Shown here one piece after another: positions 16,297-24,029 of a stretch of 64,000 bases of DNA (positions are counted from its first letter, which is position 1; each line of letters opens with the position of its first letter). The notes under the pieces are model-generated. The model was not told the DNA's origin, did no database searches, and saw only the letters and a list, made by a program, of their open reading frames with translations. Origin of the DNA: Allobosea lupini (GTDB taxonomy: Bacteria; Pseudomonadota; Alphaproteobacteria; Rhizobiales; Beijerinckiaceae); the NCBI RefSeq assembly GCF_900109525.1, contig NZ_FOAN01000014.1, positions 1 to 64,000 of the forward strand, in the 5' to 3' direction. Made by a program: the position numbers and the translations under genes.

Positions 16297-17892
16297 ATGA
16301 TGATGGTTTCGAACGATCTACTGGGAATGCGTAGCATCGAAGCCATAGCCGGCTCCGAATCACTTTTTACACAACCAGGTGGACTTTCGGCTGATGCGCT
16401 CACCGCTCAGCTCGCCTCGCTGATCCCGCTGGATCTTCTGAGCGCCCAGGGCAGCCCGGATGAGGCACAGCCCGCCATCAGCGCCTCTTCGCAAGTCGCA
16501 GACCTGATCAATTCTGTCAGCTCAGCAGCGTTGCTCACGGCTAGCGAAGGCAGCAGCCAGACTGTGGCCTCACCCGGCGCTCTCGTCGAGGCGCTCGGCC
16601 ATAGCCTCACCGACCTTGGCCATGACACCAACCAGACGCTGGTTGCAGATGTCACCAAGCTACCGGGCGAGGTGAGCGGCCTCAACGAGACGACCGGCAA
16701 TGTTGCTGACGCCATCAACAATCTGGGTTCTGCTACAATTTATGCTGGCCAGTTCGTCGATGACGTGACTGAGACGGTGACGGGCGCGGGCGAAAGGCCG
16801 CTGATCGACACCGCGAACGAGCTGGTCCTCGATTTCCACCAACTCCTCGAAGGTGCGAGCCACGAGATCGGCTTGACCTACGTCACTCACGCTGTGACGA
16901 ACCTCGGCGAGACGATCGGCCTCGGCAAAATCGGCACGACCGACAATCTCGTTACCGACGTCGTCAACTTGCCGGGCACCCTGTTCGCTGGTGGCGATGT
17001 CCTCGGCGCAGTGACGCATGTCGCTGACCATGTCGGCGATCTTGCCAATGGCGTGGCCGGGCTGATCACCGCGATCCCGCAGGATCTTGGCTCGGATCCG
17101 TCGGGTCTCGGCCTGCTCGGATCGGACGGCATCATCGGCGGTAGCGGCCTCGACCTCGACCAGGTCGGGGACCTGCTCAGCCCGGGTGGCGGTGGGGCTC
17201 TCGGTGTCGTGGGGGGCCTCGTGGACAATCTGACGACGACCCTCGACTTGGTCGGCTCGAACTCTGACGGCAGCGGCAATCTCGTCACTGACGTCCTGAA
17301 GCTCCCCGGCGAGCTTCTCTCGGGGAACGGTACGCCAAGACTGACCGACGCAGGTCATCAGCTCGACGTGACCTTGACTGCAACCGGGGATCTCGTCGCG
17401 GACATCCTTGGCACAACGGAGAATGGTCTCAGCAATTCCCCGAATGGTCTGACAGGCTCGGTCAGCCAGGCCCTCGACACTTTCGGTGACACCGGTGGAA
17501 CTGCCATCGGCATTCCGCTCGCCATCGACGGGCTTGTTTCGACGACGCAGGCGCTCGGCCTCGGCGGCGGAACTGCGGACGCCGGCGGGCTTTTGGCCGG
17601 CATCACCCAGACCGTGGAAGGCGCGCTGGCCGATCTCGCCAACGACGCCGCCTCAGCTGGCCTCGGCAGCGCTATCGCCATTCCCTCGCTTGACGGCGCG
17701 GGGACCGATGGCCTCGCCGGCTTGCTCACGCCGACGGCGGACGGGGGCGGCGGGCTGCTAGCCACGGTGACGAACGTGATCGAGGCAGATGGATCCGACG
17801 GTGGCGTCATCGGCACTGTGACTTCGTTGCTGGACCTCGACAATCACGGTCAGTCGGGCGGCGGGCTCGGCCACGCGCTCGGCCTGATCTGA
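16297..17892 (+). CDS. Putative type I secretion substrate with LPG repeats
   Basis: 531 residues with no cysteine and no tryptophan that I can find; rich in Gly, Ala, Leu, Asp and Thr and acidic. There is no signal peptide. At least three degenerate repeats share the core LVxDVxxLPGxL ('LVADVTKLPGEVSG', 'LVTDVVNLPGTLFAGGD', 'LVTDVLKLPGELLSGNG'), separated by amphipathic segments. True RTX nonapeptides are absent; 'GGSGLDLD' is only reminiscent. The start at 16297 has a perfect AGGAGG ribosome binding site. It is followed, after a strong hairpin, by a PrtD-type ABC exporter and an HlyD-type adaptor, so secretion by them is the natural inference. I do not recognise the family. It could be a surface or matrix protein. 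Confidence 0.75.
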   Translation: MMMVSNDLLGMRSIEAIAGSESLFTQPGGLSADALTAQLASLIPLDLLSAQGSPDEAQPAISASSQVADLINSVSSAALLTASEGSSQTVASPGALVEALGHSLTDLGHDTNQTLVADVTKLPGEVSGLNETTGNVADAINNLGSATIYAGQFVDDVTETVTGAGERPLIDTANELVLDFHQLLEGASHEIGLTYVTHAVTNLGETIGLGKIGTTDNLVTDVVNLPGTLFAGGDVLGAVTHVADHVGDLANGVAGLITAIPQDLGSDPSGLGLLGSDGIIGGSGLDLDQVGDLLSPGGGGALGVVGGLVDNLTTTLDLVGSNSDGSGNLVTDVLKLPGELLSGNGTPRLTDAGHQLDVTLTATGDLVADILGTTENGLSNSPNGLTGSVSQALDTFGDTGGTAIGIPLAIDGLVSTTQALGLGGGTADAGGLLAGITQTVEGALADLANDAASAGLGSAIAIPSLDGAGTDGLAGLLTPTADGGGGLLATVTNVIEADGSDGGVIGTVTSLLDLDNHGQSGGGLGHALGLI

Positions 17893-17902
17893 CACTGAGT
17901 TC

Positions 17903-17926
17903 GGGCGGCGCATCATCGCGCCGCCC
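17903..17926 (+). terminator. Intercistronic hairpin between substrate and exporter genes
   Basis: GGGCGGCGC - ATCATC - GCGCCGCCC: perfect 9-bp GC-rich stem with a 6-nt loop, 10 bp after the substrate stop codon. There is no T-run, so it is more likely a partial terminator or mRNA-stabilising hairpin. It would let the substrate be made in excess over its transporter. Confidence 0.55.
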
Positions 17927-17956
17927 TTCCCGGAAAACGCTAGGTGAAGTTCGCCC

Positions 17957-19750
17957 ATGTCGTCGCCTGCCGCTAAGACGAAGGCCGCGTCCGAACTCAA
18001 GGCCGCATTACGCCCGGTGGGCGGAGCGATCGCGAGTGTCGCGATCGCCAGTGGCGTGATCAATCTGCTGATGCTGACTGGCCCGCTCTTCATGCTCCAG
18101 GTTTATGACCGCGTTCTACCGAGCCGTAGCGAGGCAACCCTGATCGGCCTAAGCCTGTTCGCCCTCGCCATGTTCCTGTTTCAGAGCCTGTTCGAGGTGC
18201 TTCGCAGCCGCATGCTGATCAGGATCGGTCGTCTTTTCGCGGACCGCGTCAGCCCGAAAGCCTTGCATGTCCTAGCGGAAGCGCAGGGCGCCGAGGGGCT
18301 CCAGGCGATCCGTGATCTCGATACGATCCGCAGCTTCGCGGGCGGCGGCAGTGCCGCCTTCTTTGATTTGCCCTGGACCCCGCTCTATGTCGCGTTGTGC
18401 TTCGCATTTCACCCTGGCCTCGGGGTCGCGGTCCTTGCCGGTGCCGTCCTGCTGAGCTTATTGACCTGGGCAGGCGACCGCCTCACCACCCGCTCCAGTG
18501 AGGAGCTAGCCACCCTGTCGACAGCGCGTGGTCGGCGGACCGAGGAAATGCGCCGCAATGCGCTGATGATCGATGCGCTTGGCATGCGTACCCGGATGCA
18601 GGGGCGGTGGCTCGAGCGGACGCATACTTATCTCGATCGTCAGGATGCGGCCCAGGGTCTCGCGAGCTATCTGAATGCCGCGACGCGGTTGCTGCGCACG
18701 GTACTGCAGTCGGCAGTCCTTGCGCTGGGCGCCTGGCTCGTCATCCATCAGGAAGCTTCCGGCGGCATCATGCTGGCGGCAACGATCCTGACCATCCGCG
18801 CTCTGTCACCCGTGGAGTTGGCGATCGCGAACTGGCGCGGGTTCGTTGCCGCGCGTCAGTCGTGGTCCCGGCTCGATGCGGCGCTGACGTCTACGCCGAG
18901 CCGCCAGGGCCCGACATCGATCGCATTGCCGAAGCGGGAACTATCTGTCGTGGCTGTCAGCGTGGCCATTCCCGCTTCCGAACGAGCTGTGGTCGCCAAT
19001 GCCAGCTTCGTGTTGCGGGCCGGCAGCGCCCTCGGCATCGTCGGCCCGAGCGGGTCCGGCAAATCGTCCTTGGCTCGCGCCGTTGTCGGTGTCTGGCCTA
19101 CCGCGCGTGGAGTCATCCGCCTCGACGGTGCCACCTTCGACCAATGGGATCGGGACGTCATCGGCGGGGCGATCGGCTACCTCCCGCAGGATGTGGAGCT
19201 GCTCGCGGGGACCGTCGCCGAGAATATTGCACGTTTCGCGATGGATCGGTCGGCCGAGGCGGTTCAGGTCGCAGCAGCTGAAGCAGACGTGCATGAGATG
19301 ATCCTGCGCCTTCCCGACGGCTATGACACGCAGGTCGGCGAAGGAGGCACCATGCTCTCCGGTGGCCAGCGCCAGCGCATTGGTCTGGCGCGTGCACTGT
19401 TCGGCCGCCCCTTCCTTGTCGTGCTCGACGAGCCCAATGCGAGCCTCGACTCGGCAGGCGAGCAGGCGCTGCTGCGGGCCATCGTCGGCATACGGCAACG
19501 TGGCGGCATTGCCATTGTCATCGCTCATCATGGGAGCGCTCTCGCCGCCGTCGACCAGCTGATGGTGTTGAATGAAGGGCATGTCCAGCGCCTGGGGCCT
19601 CGCGACGAGGTGCTGAAGGCCCTCGCCGCATCGGCGCCGCCCCAGGCTCGCGCTGCCCAAGGCAAGACCAGGCGCACCGCTTCGAAGGGGCGGGCGATAG
19701 CCGCATCGAGAAGGAGCGCAGCCGATGCCCAGGCCCGGACGCACGCTTGA
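17957..19750 (+). CDS. Type I secretion ABC transporter (PrtD-type permease/ATPase)
   Basis: 597 residues. The N-terminal membrane domain (about 25-310) begins 'INLLMLTGPLFMLQVYDRVL', the typical start of PrtD/HasD-type exporters. The ATPase domain has Walker A 'GPSGSGKSS', signature 'LSGGQRQRIG' and Walker B 'LVVLDEPNASLD'. There is no N-terminal C39 peptidase, so the substrate is not cleaved at a double-glycine leader. It exports unfolded protein across both membranes with an HlyD-type adaptor and a TolC-like outer membrane channel. The adaptor gene overlaps its 3' end by 26 bp. No TolC gene is in the window. Confidence 0.93.
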   Translation: MSSPAAKTKAASELKAALRPVGGAIASVAIASGVINLLMLTGPLFMLQVYDRVLPSRSEATLIGLSLFALAMFLFQSLFEVLRSRMLIRIGRLFADRVSPKALHVLAEAQGAEGLQAIRDLDTIRSFAGGGSAAFFDLPWTPLYVALCFAFHPGLGVAVLAGAVLLSLLTWAGDRLTTRSSEELATLSTARGRRTEEMRRNALMIDALGMRTRMQGRWLERTHTYLDRQDAAQGLASYLNAATRLLRTVLQSAVLALGAWLVIHQEASGGIMLAATILTIRALSPVELAIANWRGFVAARQSWSRLDAALTSTPSRQGPTSIALPKRELSVVAVSVAIPASERAVVANASFVLRAGSALGIVGPSGSGKSSLARAVVGVWPTARGVIRLDGATFDQWDRDVIGGAIGYLPQDVELLAGTVAENIARFAMDRSAEAVQVAAAEADVHEMILRLPDGYDTQVGEGGTMLSGGQRQRIGLARALFGRPFLVVLDEPNASLDSAGEQALLRAIVGIRQRGGIAIVIAHHGSALAAVDQLMVLNEGHVQRLGPRDEVLKALAASAPPQARAAQGKTRRTASKGRAIAASRRSAADAQARTHA

Positions 19751-21026
19751 ACGCTCGCTTGCGCTGCATAGCGTTGCGCTTGCCGGAGTGCTCGTCGCGC
19801 TGATCGGTGGATTCACCACGCTCAGCGCTGCCATCGATGTCTCCGGAGCAGTCATTGCGAGCGGCAATCTGGTGGTCGAGAGCGAGCTCAAGAGGATCCA
19901 GCACCCGAGCGGCGGCGTAGTAAGCGAGATATTGGTGAGCGAAGGCAGCCGCGTCGCCAAAGACGAGGTCCTGCTGCGGCTCGATCCGACAGTTGCCAAG
20001 GCGACGCTCAATGCCGTGACCAATGATTTGTGGGAGCTTTCGGCGCGCCGTGCCAGGCTTGAGGCGGAGCGGGACGGGGCAAGCGAACCCGGCTTTACTC
20101 CTGCATTGTTGGCTGCCGCATCGGACCCGTCGCTCGCAAGTCTCGTCTCTGGAGAAAAGACGCTTTTCCGCTACCGTACTGAGGCGCTCGCTGGCCAGAA
20201 GGCGCAGCTGCGCGAGCGGATCAGGCAGCTTCACGACGAGGGTGCAGGCCTGCAAGGTCAGCAGGAGGCCAAGCGGCTCGAGCTCGACCTGGTCGAGAAG
20301 GAACTCACTGGCATCCGCGAGCTTTGGGAGAAGAAGCTCATCCCCTCCACGCGCCTGATGGCACTTGAGCGTGAGCGCGCGCGGCTCGGCGGCGAAGCGG
20401 GAAAGCTCGCGGCGATGCTTGCCCAGACCAGGGGCAAGATCTCGGAGACGGAGCTTCAGATCATCGAGATCGACCAGACCGCCCGGACCGATGTCGCCAA
20501 GCAGCTCGCCGACATCCGAGCCAAGACGTCCGAACTGACCGAGAAGCGAGCCACCGCGCTCGACCAGAGCGAGCGAGTCGAGATTCGAGCCCCTCAGGCT
20601 GGCGTGGTGCTCAGCCTTTCCGTCCATACCCTCGGCGGCGTCATCACGGCAGGCGAACAGCTGATGCAGATCGTGCCGGAGAACGATGCTTTGATCGCTG
20701 AAGCCCGTGTGAGGCCGGTCGATGTCAACCAAATCCGCCTGGACCAGCCGGCGAGCCTACGCTTCTCGACTCTGAACCAGCGCACCACGCCGGAGATCGA
20801 GGGGCGCGTGATCCGGATCAGTGCCGATGCTGTGAAGGATGAACGCGTCGACGAGCCCTATTTCGTCGTGCGCCTGCGTTTCGATCGCAGCGGAATGCTC
20901 AGTGACACGGTACTACTGCCAGGTATGCCCGTCGAGGTTTTCATCCGCACCGATCCCCGCTCGCTGGCAAGCTATTTGGTCAAGCCGATGGCCGATCAGA
21001 TGCGCCGGGCCTTCAGAGAGAAATAG
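19725..21026 (+). CDS. HlyD-family type I secretion periplasmic adaptor
   Basis: 433 residues. A single N-terminal membrane helix (about 12-35, 'SVALAGVLVALIGGFTTL') is followed by a biotinyl-lipoyl-like half ('VVSEILVSEGSRVAKDEVLL'), a long coiled coil (about 95-275), the second lipoyl half ('EIRAPQAGVVLSLSVHTLGG') and a beta-barrel/C-terminal region ending near 'LVKPMADQMRRAFREK'. This is the PrtE/HlyD adaptor that links the ABC exporter to the outer membrane channel. Its start overlaps the exporter gene, indicating coupled translation. Confidence 0.93.
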   Translation: MPRPGRTLERSLALHSVALAGVLVALIGGFTTLSAAIDVSGAVIASGNLVVESELKRIQHPSGGVVSEILVSEGSRVAKDEVLLRLDPTVAKATLNAVTNDLWELSARRARLEAERDGASEPGFTPALLAAASDPSLASLVSGEKTLFRYRTEALAGQKAQLRERIRQLHDEGAGLQGQQEAKRLELDLVEKELTGIRELWEKKLIPSTRLMALERERARLGGEAGKLAAMLAQTRGKISETELQIIEIDQTARTDVAKQLADIRAKTSELTEKRATALDQSERVEIRAPQAGVVLSLSVHTLGGVITAGEQLMQIVPENDALIAEARVRPVDVNQIRLDQPASLRFSTLNQRTTPEIEGRVIRISADAVKDERVDEPYFVVRLRFDRSGMLSDTVLLPGMPVEVFIRTDPRSLASYLVKPMADQMRRAFREK

Positions 21027-21680
21027 ATTTCGGGCCATCGCAGTGTGATGGCTAGTCAGGGCTCGCAAAACAACTTCAAGTTGCGATTCTTTGATAACTT
21101 CTCCAAACGCGTCCTGAAGGCCATGTTTGCCGGACTTCTTTGCGTCTGCTTCGGAGAGAAAAAAGATATCGTTGGCCCCTGTCACGGACAGGGAACTTTC
21201 ACTTGGGTTGGCCGCATGCGGCTTGGCGATCGCTCCGGCGTTGAAGTCTGTTCTCACCGCACCGACTGCAATGCCACCCTCGTACGCATCCTCGGCTGCG
21301 CTCCGAAAGTCTCACCGAATCGGAAATTCGCTGCCGCGATGCGCCTTCGACACATCCTCATATCCCAGCGCTCAGTCGATTCCCACGCTGGATTTGGCGC
21401 CAGGAAAGTCAGTCAACCTTTTGAAATAAAGAGGCTTTTCGAGAATGTTCGGAGCTTTTGTTCTTTCAGCCTAGGGCTCTCAATGCGAGCCGCCCGCCCC
21501 CTCGTCGTAGCCCGCTCAAGGACTGCTCGCGTAAATCCCCGCTCAAACGGTAAAATCAATAGAACCTACGCCGTTAAGCGCAGGTATTTCTCAGCGATTG
21601 GGCTTTCGTAGGGGATTTCGTGACTCGCCGACTGAAGTCCAACATATTTGCCAGAAAAATCAGCATCTTGCGGGATATAA
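21027..21680. other. Lower-GC gene-free region between secretion cassette and tRNA-Ser
   Basis: About 650 bp that look lower in GC than the surroundings. Open frames on both strands have no recognisable family or good ribosome binding site. It adjoins the 3' end of the tRNA-Ser gene, a common integration site, and may be debris of a former insertion. I saw no direct repeat of the tRNA end within it. Confidence 0.4.
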
Positions 21681-21770
21681 TGGCGGACAGGGAGGGATTT
21701 GAACCCCCGATACCCTTGCGGGTATGCCGCATTTCGAGTGCGGTGCATTCAACCACTCTGCCACCTGTCC
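21681..21770 (-). tRNA. tRNA-Ser (anticodon CGA)
   Basis: A 90-nt gene with 3' CCA encoded. Acceptor stem GGACAGG/CCTGTCC with discriminator G as expected for serine, anticodon stem-loop CCGCA-CTCGAAA-TGCGG, a long variable arm (ACCCGCAAGGGT) and T-arm GGGGGTTCAAATCCC. The long variable arm confirms a class II tRNA. Confidence 0.95.
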
Positions 21771-21980
21771 GCGGTCGCTCTGGTCGAGGCGGGGTGCTTA
21801 CTACACATTGCATCCCCGCTGCACAAGCCTTTCCGGAGCGATGCGTCCACAACGCCGTCATCGCCTTGAAATCAATCGCTGCCATGCTGCTTTTCCTTGA
21901 CGGCTCGCCCGTGCGCGACTAGGAAGCCGCGTCCGGCGTGGGGAAACCCGCGCCTGATCTCTTTTGGCTGCCGCCCACCA

Positions 21981-22076
21981 TGCCGCTTCCGTGCGGCAGG
22001 CGCAGCGGGCCTTAAAGAGCAACCCGACCACGCAACCGACTGCCAAAAAGCCGTCCCGCGTGCGCCCTGCAGGGGC
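21981..22076 (+). promoter_or_regulatory. Possible rplU mRNA leader with two hairpins
   Basis: The 343-bp gap before rplU holds no gene. It contains TGCCGC-TTCCGT-GCGGCA (21981-21998) and a GCCCTGCAGGGGC hairpin (22064-22076). The L21-L27 operon in many bacteria is autoregulated through a leader RNA. This placement would allow that, but I cannot match a known leader family. Confidence 0.25.
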
Positions 22077-22113
22077 ACATGACAGGGCGGGGCTCAACAT
22101 GGAGAACACTAAG

Positions 22114-22809
22114 ATGTTCGCAGTCATCAAGACCGGCGGCAAGCAGTTCCGCGTCGCCGCCAATGACCGCATCACCGTCGCCAAGATCGAGGGCAACCCG
22201 GGCGACACCGTCGCTTTCGGCTCCGTCCTGATGCTGACCGATGGCGAGAAGTCGACGATCGGCGCTCCCTTCCTCGGTGATATCACCGTCGCCGGCGAGA
22301 TCGTCGAGCAGGCCCGCGGCGAGAAGGTCATCGCTTTCAAGAAGCGCCGCCGCCAGAATTCCAAGCGCAAGCGCGGCTTCCGCGCCGAGCTGACCGTGGT
22401 GCGCATCACCGACATCCTCACCGGCGGCAAGAAGCCGGAGATGAAGAAGGGCGAAGCCGCTCCGGTCGCGCTCAAGGCCGGCAGCGAAACCGTCAAGGGC
22501 AAGGCTTCGGCCAAGCCGGCGAAGGCCAAGGCTGAAGCCAAGGCCGAGGGCCTCGACGCCTCCAACCTCTCGCTGATCTCGGGCGTCGGCCCGACCATCG
22601 AGAAGAAGCTGCGCGCCGCCGGCATCACCTCCTGGAACGACATCGCCGCCTGGACCGAGGCCGATATCGCCAAATGGGACGAGGAGCTCAAGCTGCGTGG
22701 CCGCGCCACCCGCGAGGAGTGGGTCGAGCAGGCCAAGGAGCTGCTCGCCGGCAAGCCGCCGCGGGCCAAGGCTGACCAGGCCGAGCTCGCTTCCGGCGAG
22801 GACTACTGA
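22114..22809 (+). CDS. rplU: 50S ribosomal protein L21 with C-terminal helix-hairpin-helix extension
   Basis: 231 residues. Residues 1-103 are L21 ('MFAVIKTGGKQFRV', 'VIAFKKRRRQNSKRKRGFR', 'LTVVRITDI'). An Ala/Lys-rich linker follows, then about 65 residues with 'NLSLISGVGPTIEKKLRAAG', a helix-hairpin-helix-type module usual in Rhizobiales L21 but absent from E. coli L21 (103 residues). L21 binds 23S rRNA. The start at 22114 has GGAGA upstream; a more upstream ATG (22099) is possible. rpmA follows 99 bp later, the universal L21-L27 order. Confidence 0.96.
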   Translation: MFAVIKTGGKQFRVAANDRITVAKIEGNPGDTVAFGSVLMLTDGEKSTIGAPFLGDITVAGEIVEQARGEKVIAFKKRRRQNSKRKRGFRAELTVVRITDILTGGKKPEMKKGEAAPVALKAGSETVKGKASAKPAKAKAEAKAEGLDASNLSLISGVGPTIEKKLRAAGITSWNDIAAWTEADIAKWDEELKLRGRATREEWVEQAKELLAGKPPRAKADQAELASGEDY

Positions 22810-22908
22810 CCGGCGCTGACAGGCACCGCGCAGCTTCACGCCCGGTCGGGGTGGCTTTTGCCGCCGATTCGGGTTACATGGACTGAAGAGTTTTTGAGGT
22901 AGGGCGTT

Positions 22909-23175
22909 ATGGCTCACAAAAAGGCAGGCGGCTCGTCCCGCAACGGTCGCGACTCCGAAAGCAAGCGCCTCGGCGTGAAGCGCTTCGGCGACCAGGCGGT
23001 CGTGGCCGGCAACATCATCATTCGTCAGCGCGGCACCAAATGGCACGCCGGCGTGAACGTCGGCATGGGCAAAGACCATACGCTCTTTGCCACGTCGAAC
23101 GGTCGCGTCCGATTCACGACGAAGCTCGGCCGAGCTTTCGTGAACGTAGTCCCGGCCCAAGAGGCCGCAGAATAA
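22909..23175 (+). CDS. rpmA: 50S ribosomal protein L27
   Basis: 88 residues, full length. 'MAHKKAGGSSRNGRDSESKR' is the classic N-terminus reaching the peptidyl transferase centre, followed by 'LGVKRFGDQ' and 'AGNIIIRQRGTKWHAG'. No N-terminal extension of the kind cleaved in Firmicutes is present. It is co-transcribed with rplU and followed by strong hairpins. Confidence 0.97.
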   Translation: MAHKKAGGSSRNGRDSESKRLGVKRFGDQAVVAGNIIIRQRGTKWHAGVNVGMGKDHTLFATSNGRVRFTTKLGRAFVNVVPAQEAAE

Positions 23176-23176
23176 A

Positions 23177-23221
23177 CGGCGGATAGGGAATGTTCTCGAT
23201 CCGCCGGTTCCATCGAACCGG
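23177..23221 (+). terminator. Paired hairpins after rpmA
   Basis: CGGCGGAT - 14 nt - ATCCGCCG (23177-23206) overlaps a second perfect hairpin CCGGTTC-CATC-GAACCGG (23204-23221). There is no T-run. Because they share bases, the two are mutually exclusive folds, as in an attenuator or transcript-end structure. Confidence 0.45.
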
Positions 23222-23270
23222 ACGGATCAAGGGAATAAGAGCCCCAAGCGGGTTTCCCGAAGGTCAAGCG

Positions 23271-23310
23271 AGGGGGAGATGGGACCAAAGCCCAGCTCCC
23301 CCTTTCGTTT
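23271..23310 (+). terminator. Rho-independent terminator downstream of rplU-rpmA
   Basis: AGGGGGAGATGGG (23271-23283) pairs with CCCAGCTCCCCCT (23291-23303), 12 of 13 positions, followed by TTTCGTTT. It ends 20 bp before the acetyltransferase start, so that gene must have its own promoter or rely on read-through. Confidence 0.6.
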
Positions 23311-23330
23311 GCGCCGACGGAGAGACCAAG

Positions 23331-23987
23331 ATGTTCCCCGAATTGACGAGAGACGACGTCTTCCGGCTCGAGACCCGGCGGCTGTGGCTGCGTTGGCCGC
23401 GGATCGCCGATGCCACCGCCATCCTGCGCCTCGCCGGCGAGAAGGCCGTGGCCGAGATGACCGCCTCGATTCCCCATCCATATCCGACCCAGGCAGTCGA
23501 TCCCTTCATCTTCGCGACGCGCAAGGGCAATGCGCTCGGCGATCATCTCGTGCTGGCGATCACCCCGCGCGAGAAGCCGAACGACCTGATCGGCATGATC
23601 GGCGCGCACAAGCAGGCGACCGGGCGGCCGTTCATCGGCTACTGGCTCGGCACCCCGCACTGGAACAAGGGCTATGCCACCGAGGCGGTGCAGGCGCTGA
23701 TCGACACGATGTTCTCGCTGGTCGAGATCGATGCGGTCGAGGCCGACACCCGTGTCATCAACCCGGCCTCGCGCCGGGTGCTGGAGAAGAGCGGCTTCCG
23801 GCAGGAGGGTTCCTTCCTGAAGTCGCTGCCGGCGCGTGGCGGCCTGTTCCCCTGCGAGCAGTTCCGGCTCGACCGCTCGACCTGGGCGGCGCTGAAGAGC
23901 TGGAGCGCGTCCGGCTGGGCGCCGCTGCCGGCGGCCGAACAGCAGCAGCAGGCTGACAGCTTCAGCGAGGAGCCCTGCCTCGCTTGA
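23331..23987 (+). CDS. GNAT-family N-acetyltransferase (RimJ/RimL type)
   Basis: 218 residues. 'LETRRLWLRWPRIADATAIL' is the RimJ-like start. 'IGYWLGTPHWNKGYATEAVQ' is the acetyl-CoA-binding R/QxxGxG/A region in this subgroup, and 'VEADTRVINPASRRVLEKSG' is the conserved later motif. It probably acetylates an N-terminal or small-molecule amine; the target is unknown. The ATG at 23331 has a GGAGAG ribosome binding site. It sits between rpmA and a convergent esterase gene. A GNAT gene next to rpmA-obgE is a common arrangement in Rhizobiales. Confidence 0.87.
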   Translation: MFPELTRDDVFRLETRRLWLRWPRIADATAILRLAGEKAVAEMTASIPHPYPTQAVDPFIFATRKGNALGDHLVLAITPREKPNDLIGMIGAHKQATGRPFIGYWLGTPHWNKGYATEAVQALIDTMFSLVEIDAVEADTRVINPASRRVLEKSGFRQEGSFLKSLPARGGLFPCEQFRLDRSTWAALKSWSASGWAPLPAAEQQQQADSFSEEPCLA

Positions 23988-23997
23988 ACCCATCGGT

Positions 23998-24015
23998 CCC
24001 GCCCTCCCGGGCGGG
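23998..24015. terminator. Shared hairpin between convergent genes
   Basis: CCCGCCC-TCCC-GGGCGGG, perfect 7-bp stem with a 4-nt loop, between the acetyltransferase and esterase stop codons. It is a likely bidirectional transcript end, but there are no T-runs. Confidence 0.45.
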
Positions 24016-24029
24016 GCCGAAATCCGTCT

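Noticed and set aside
17140..17160. RTX calcium-binding nonapeptide in the secretion substrate
   Set aside because: 'GGSGLDLD' is only one loose match and is not tandemly repeated; the repeats present are of the LPG type.
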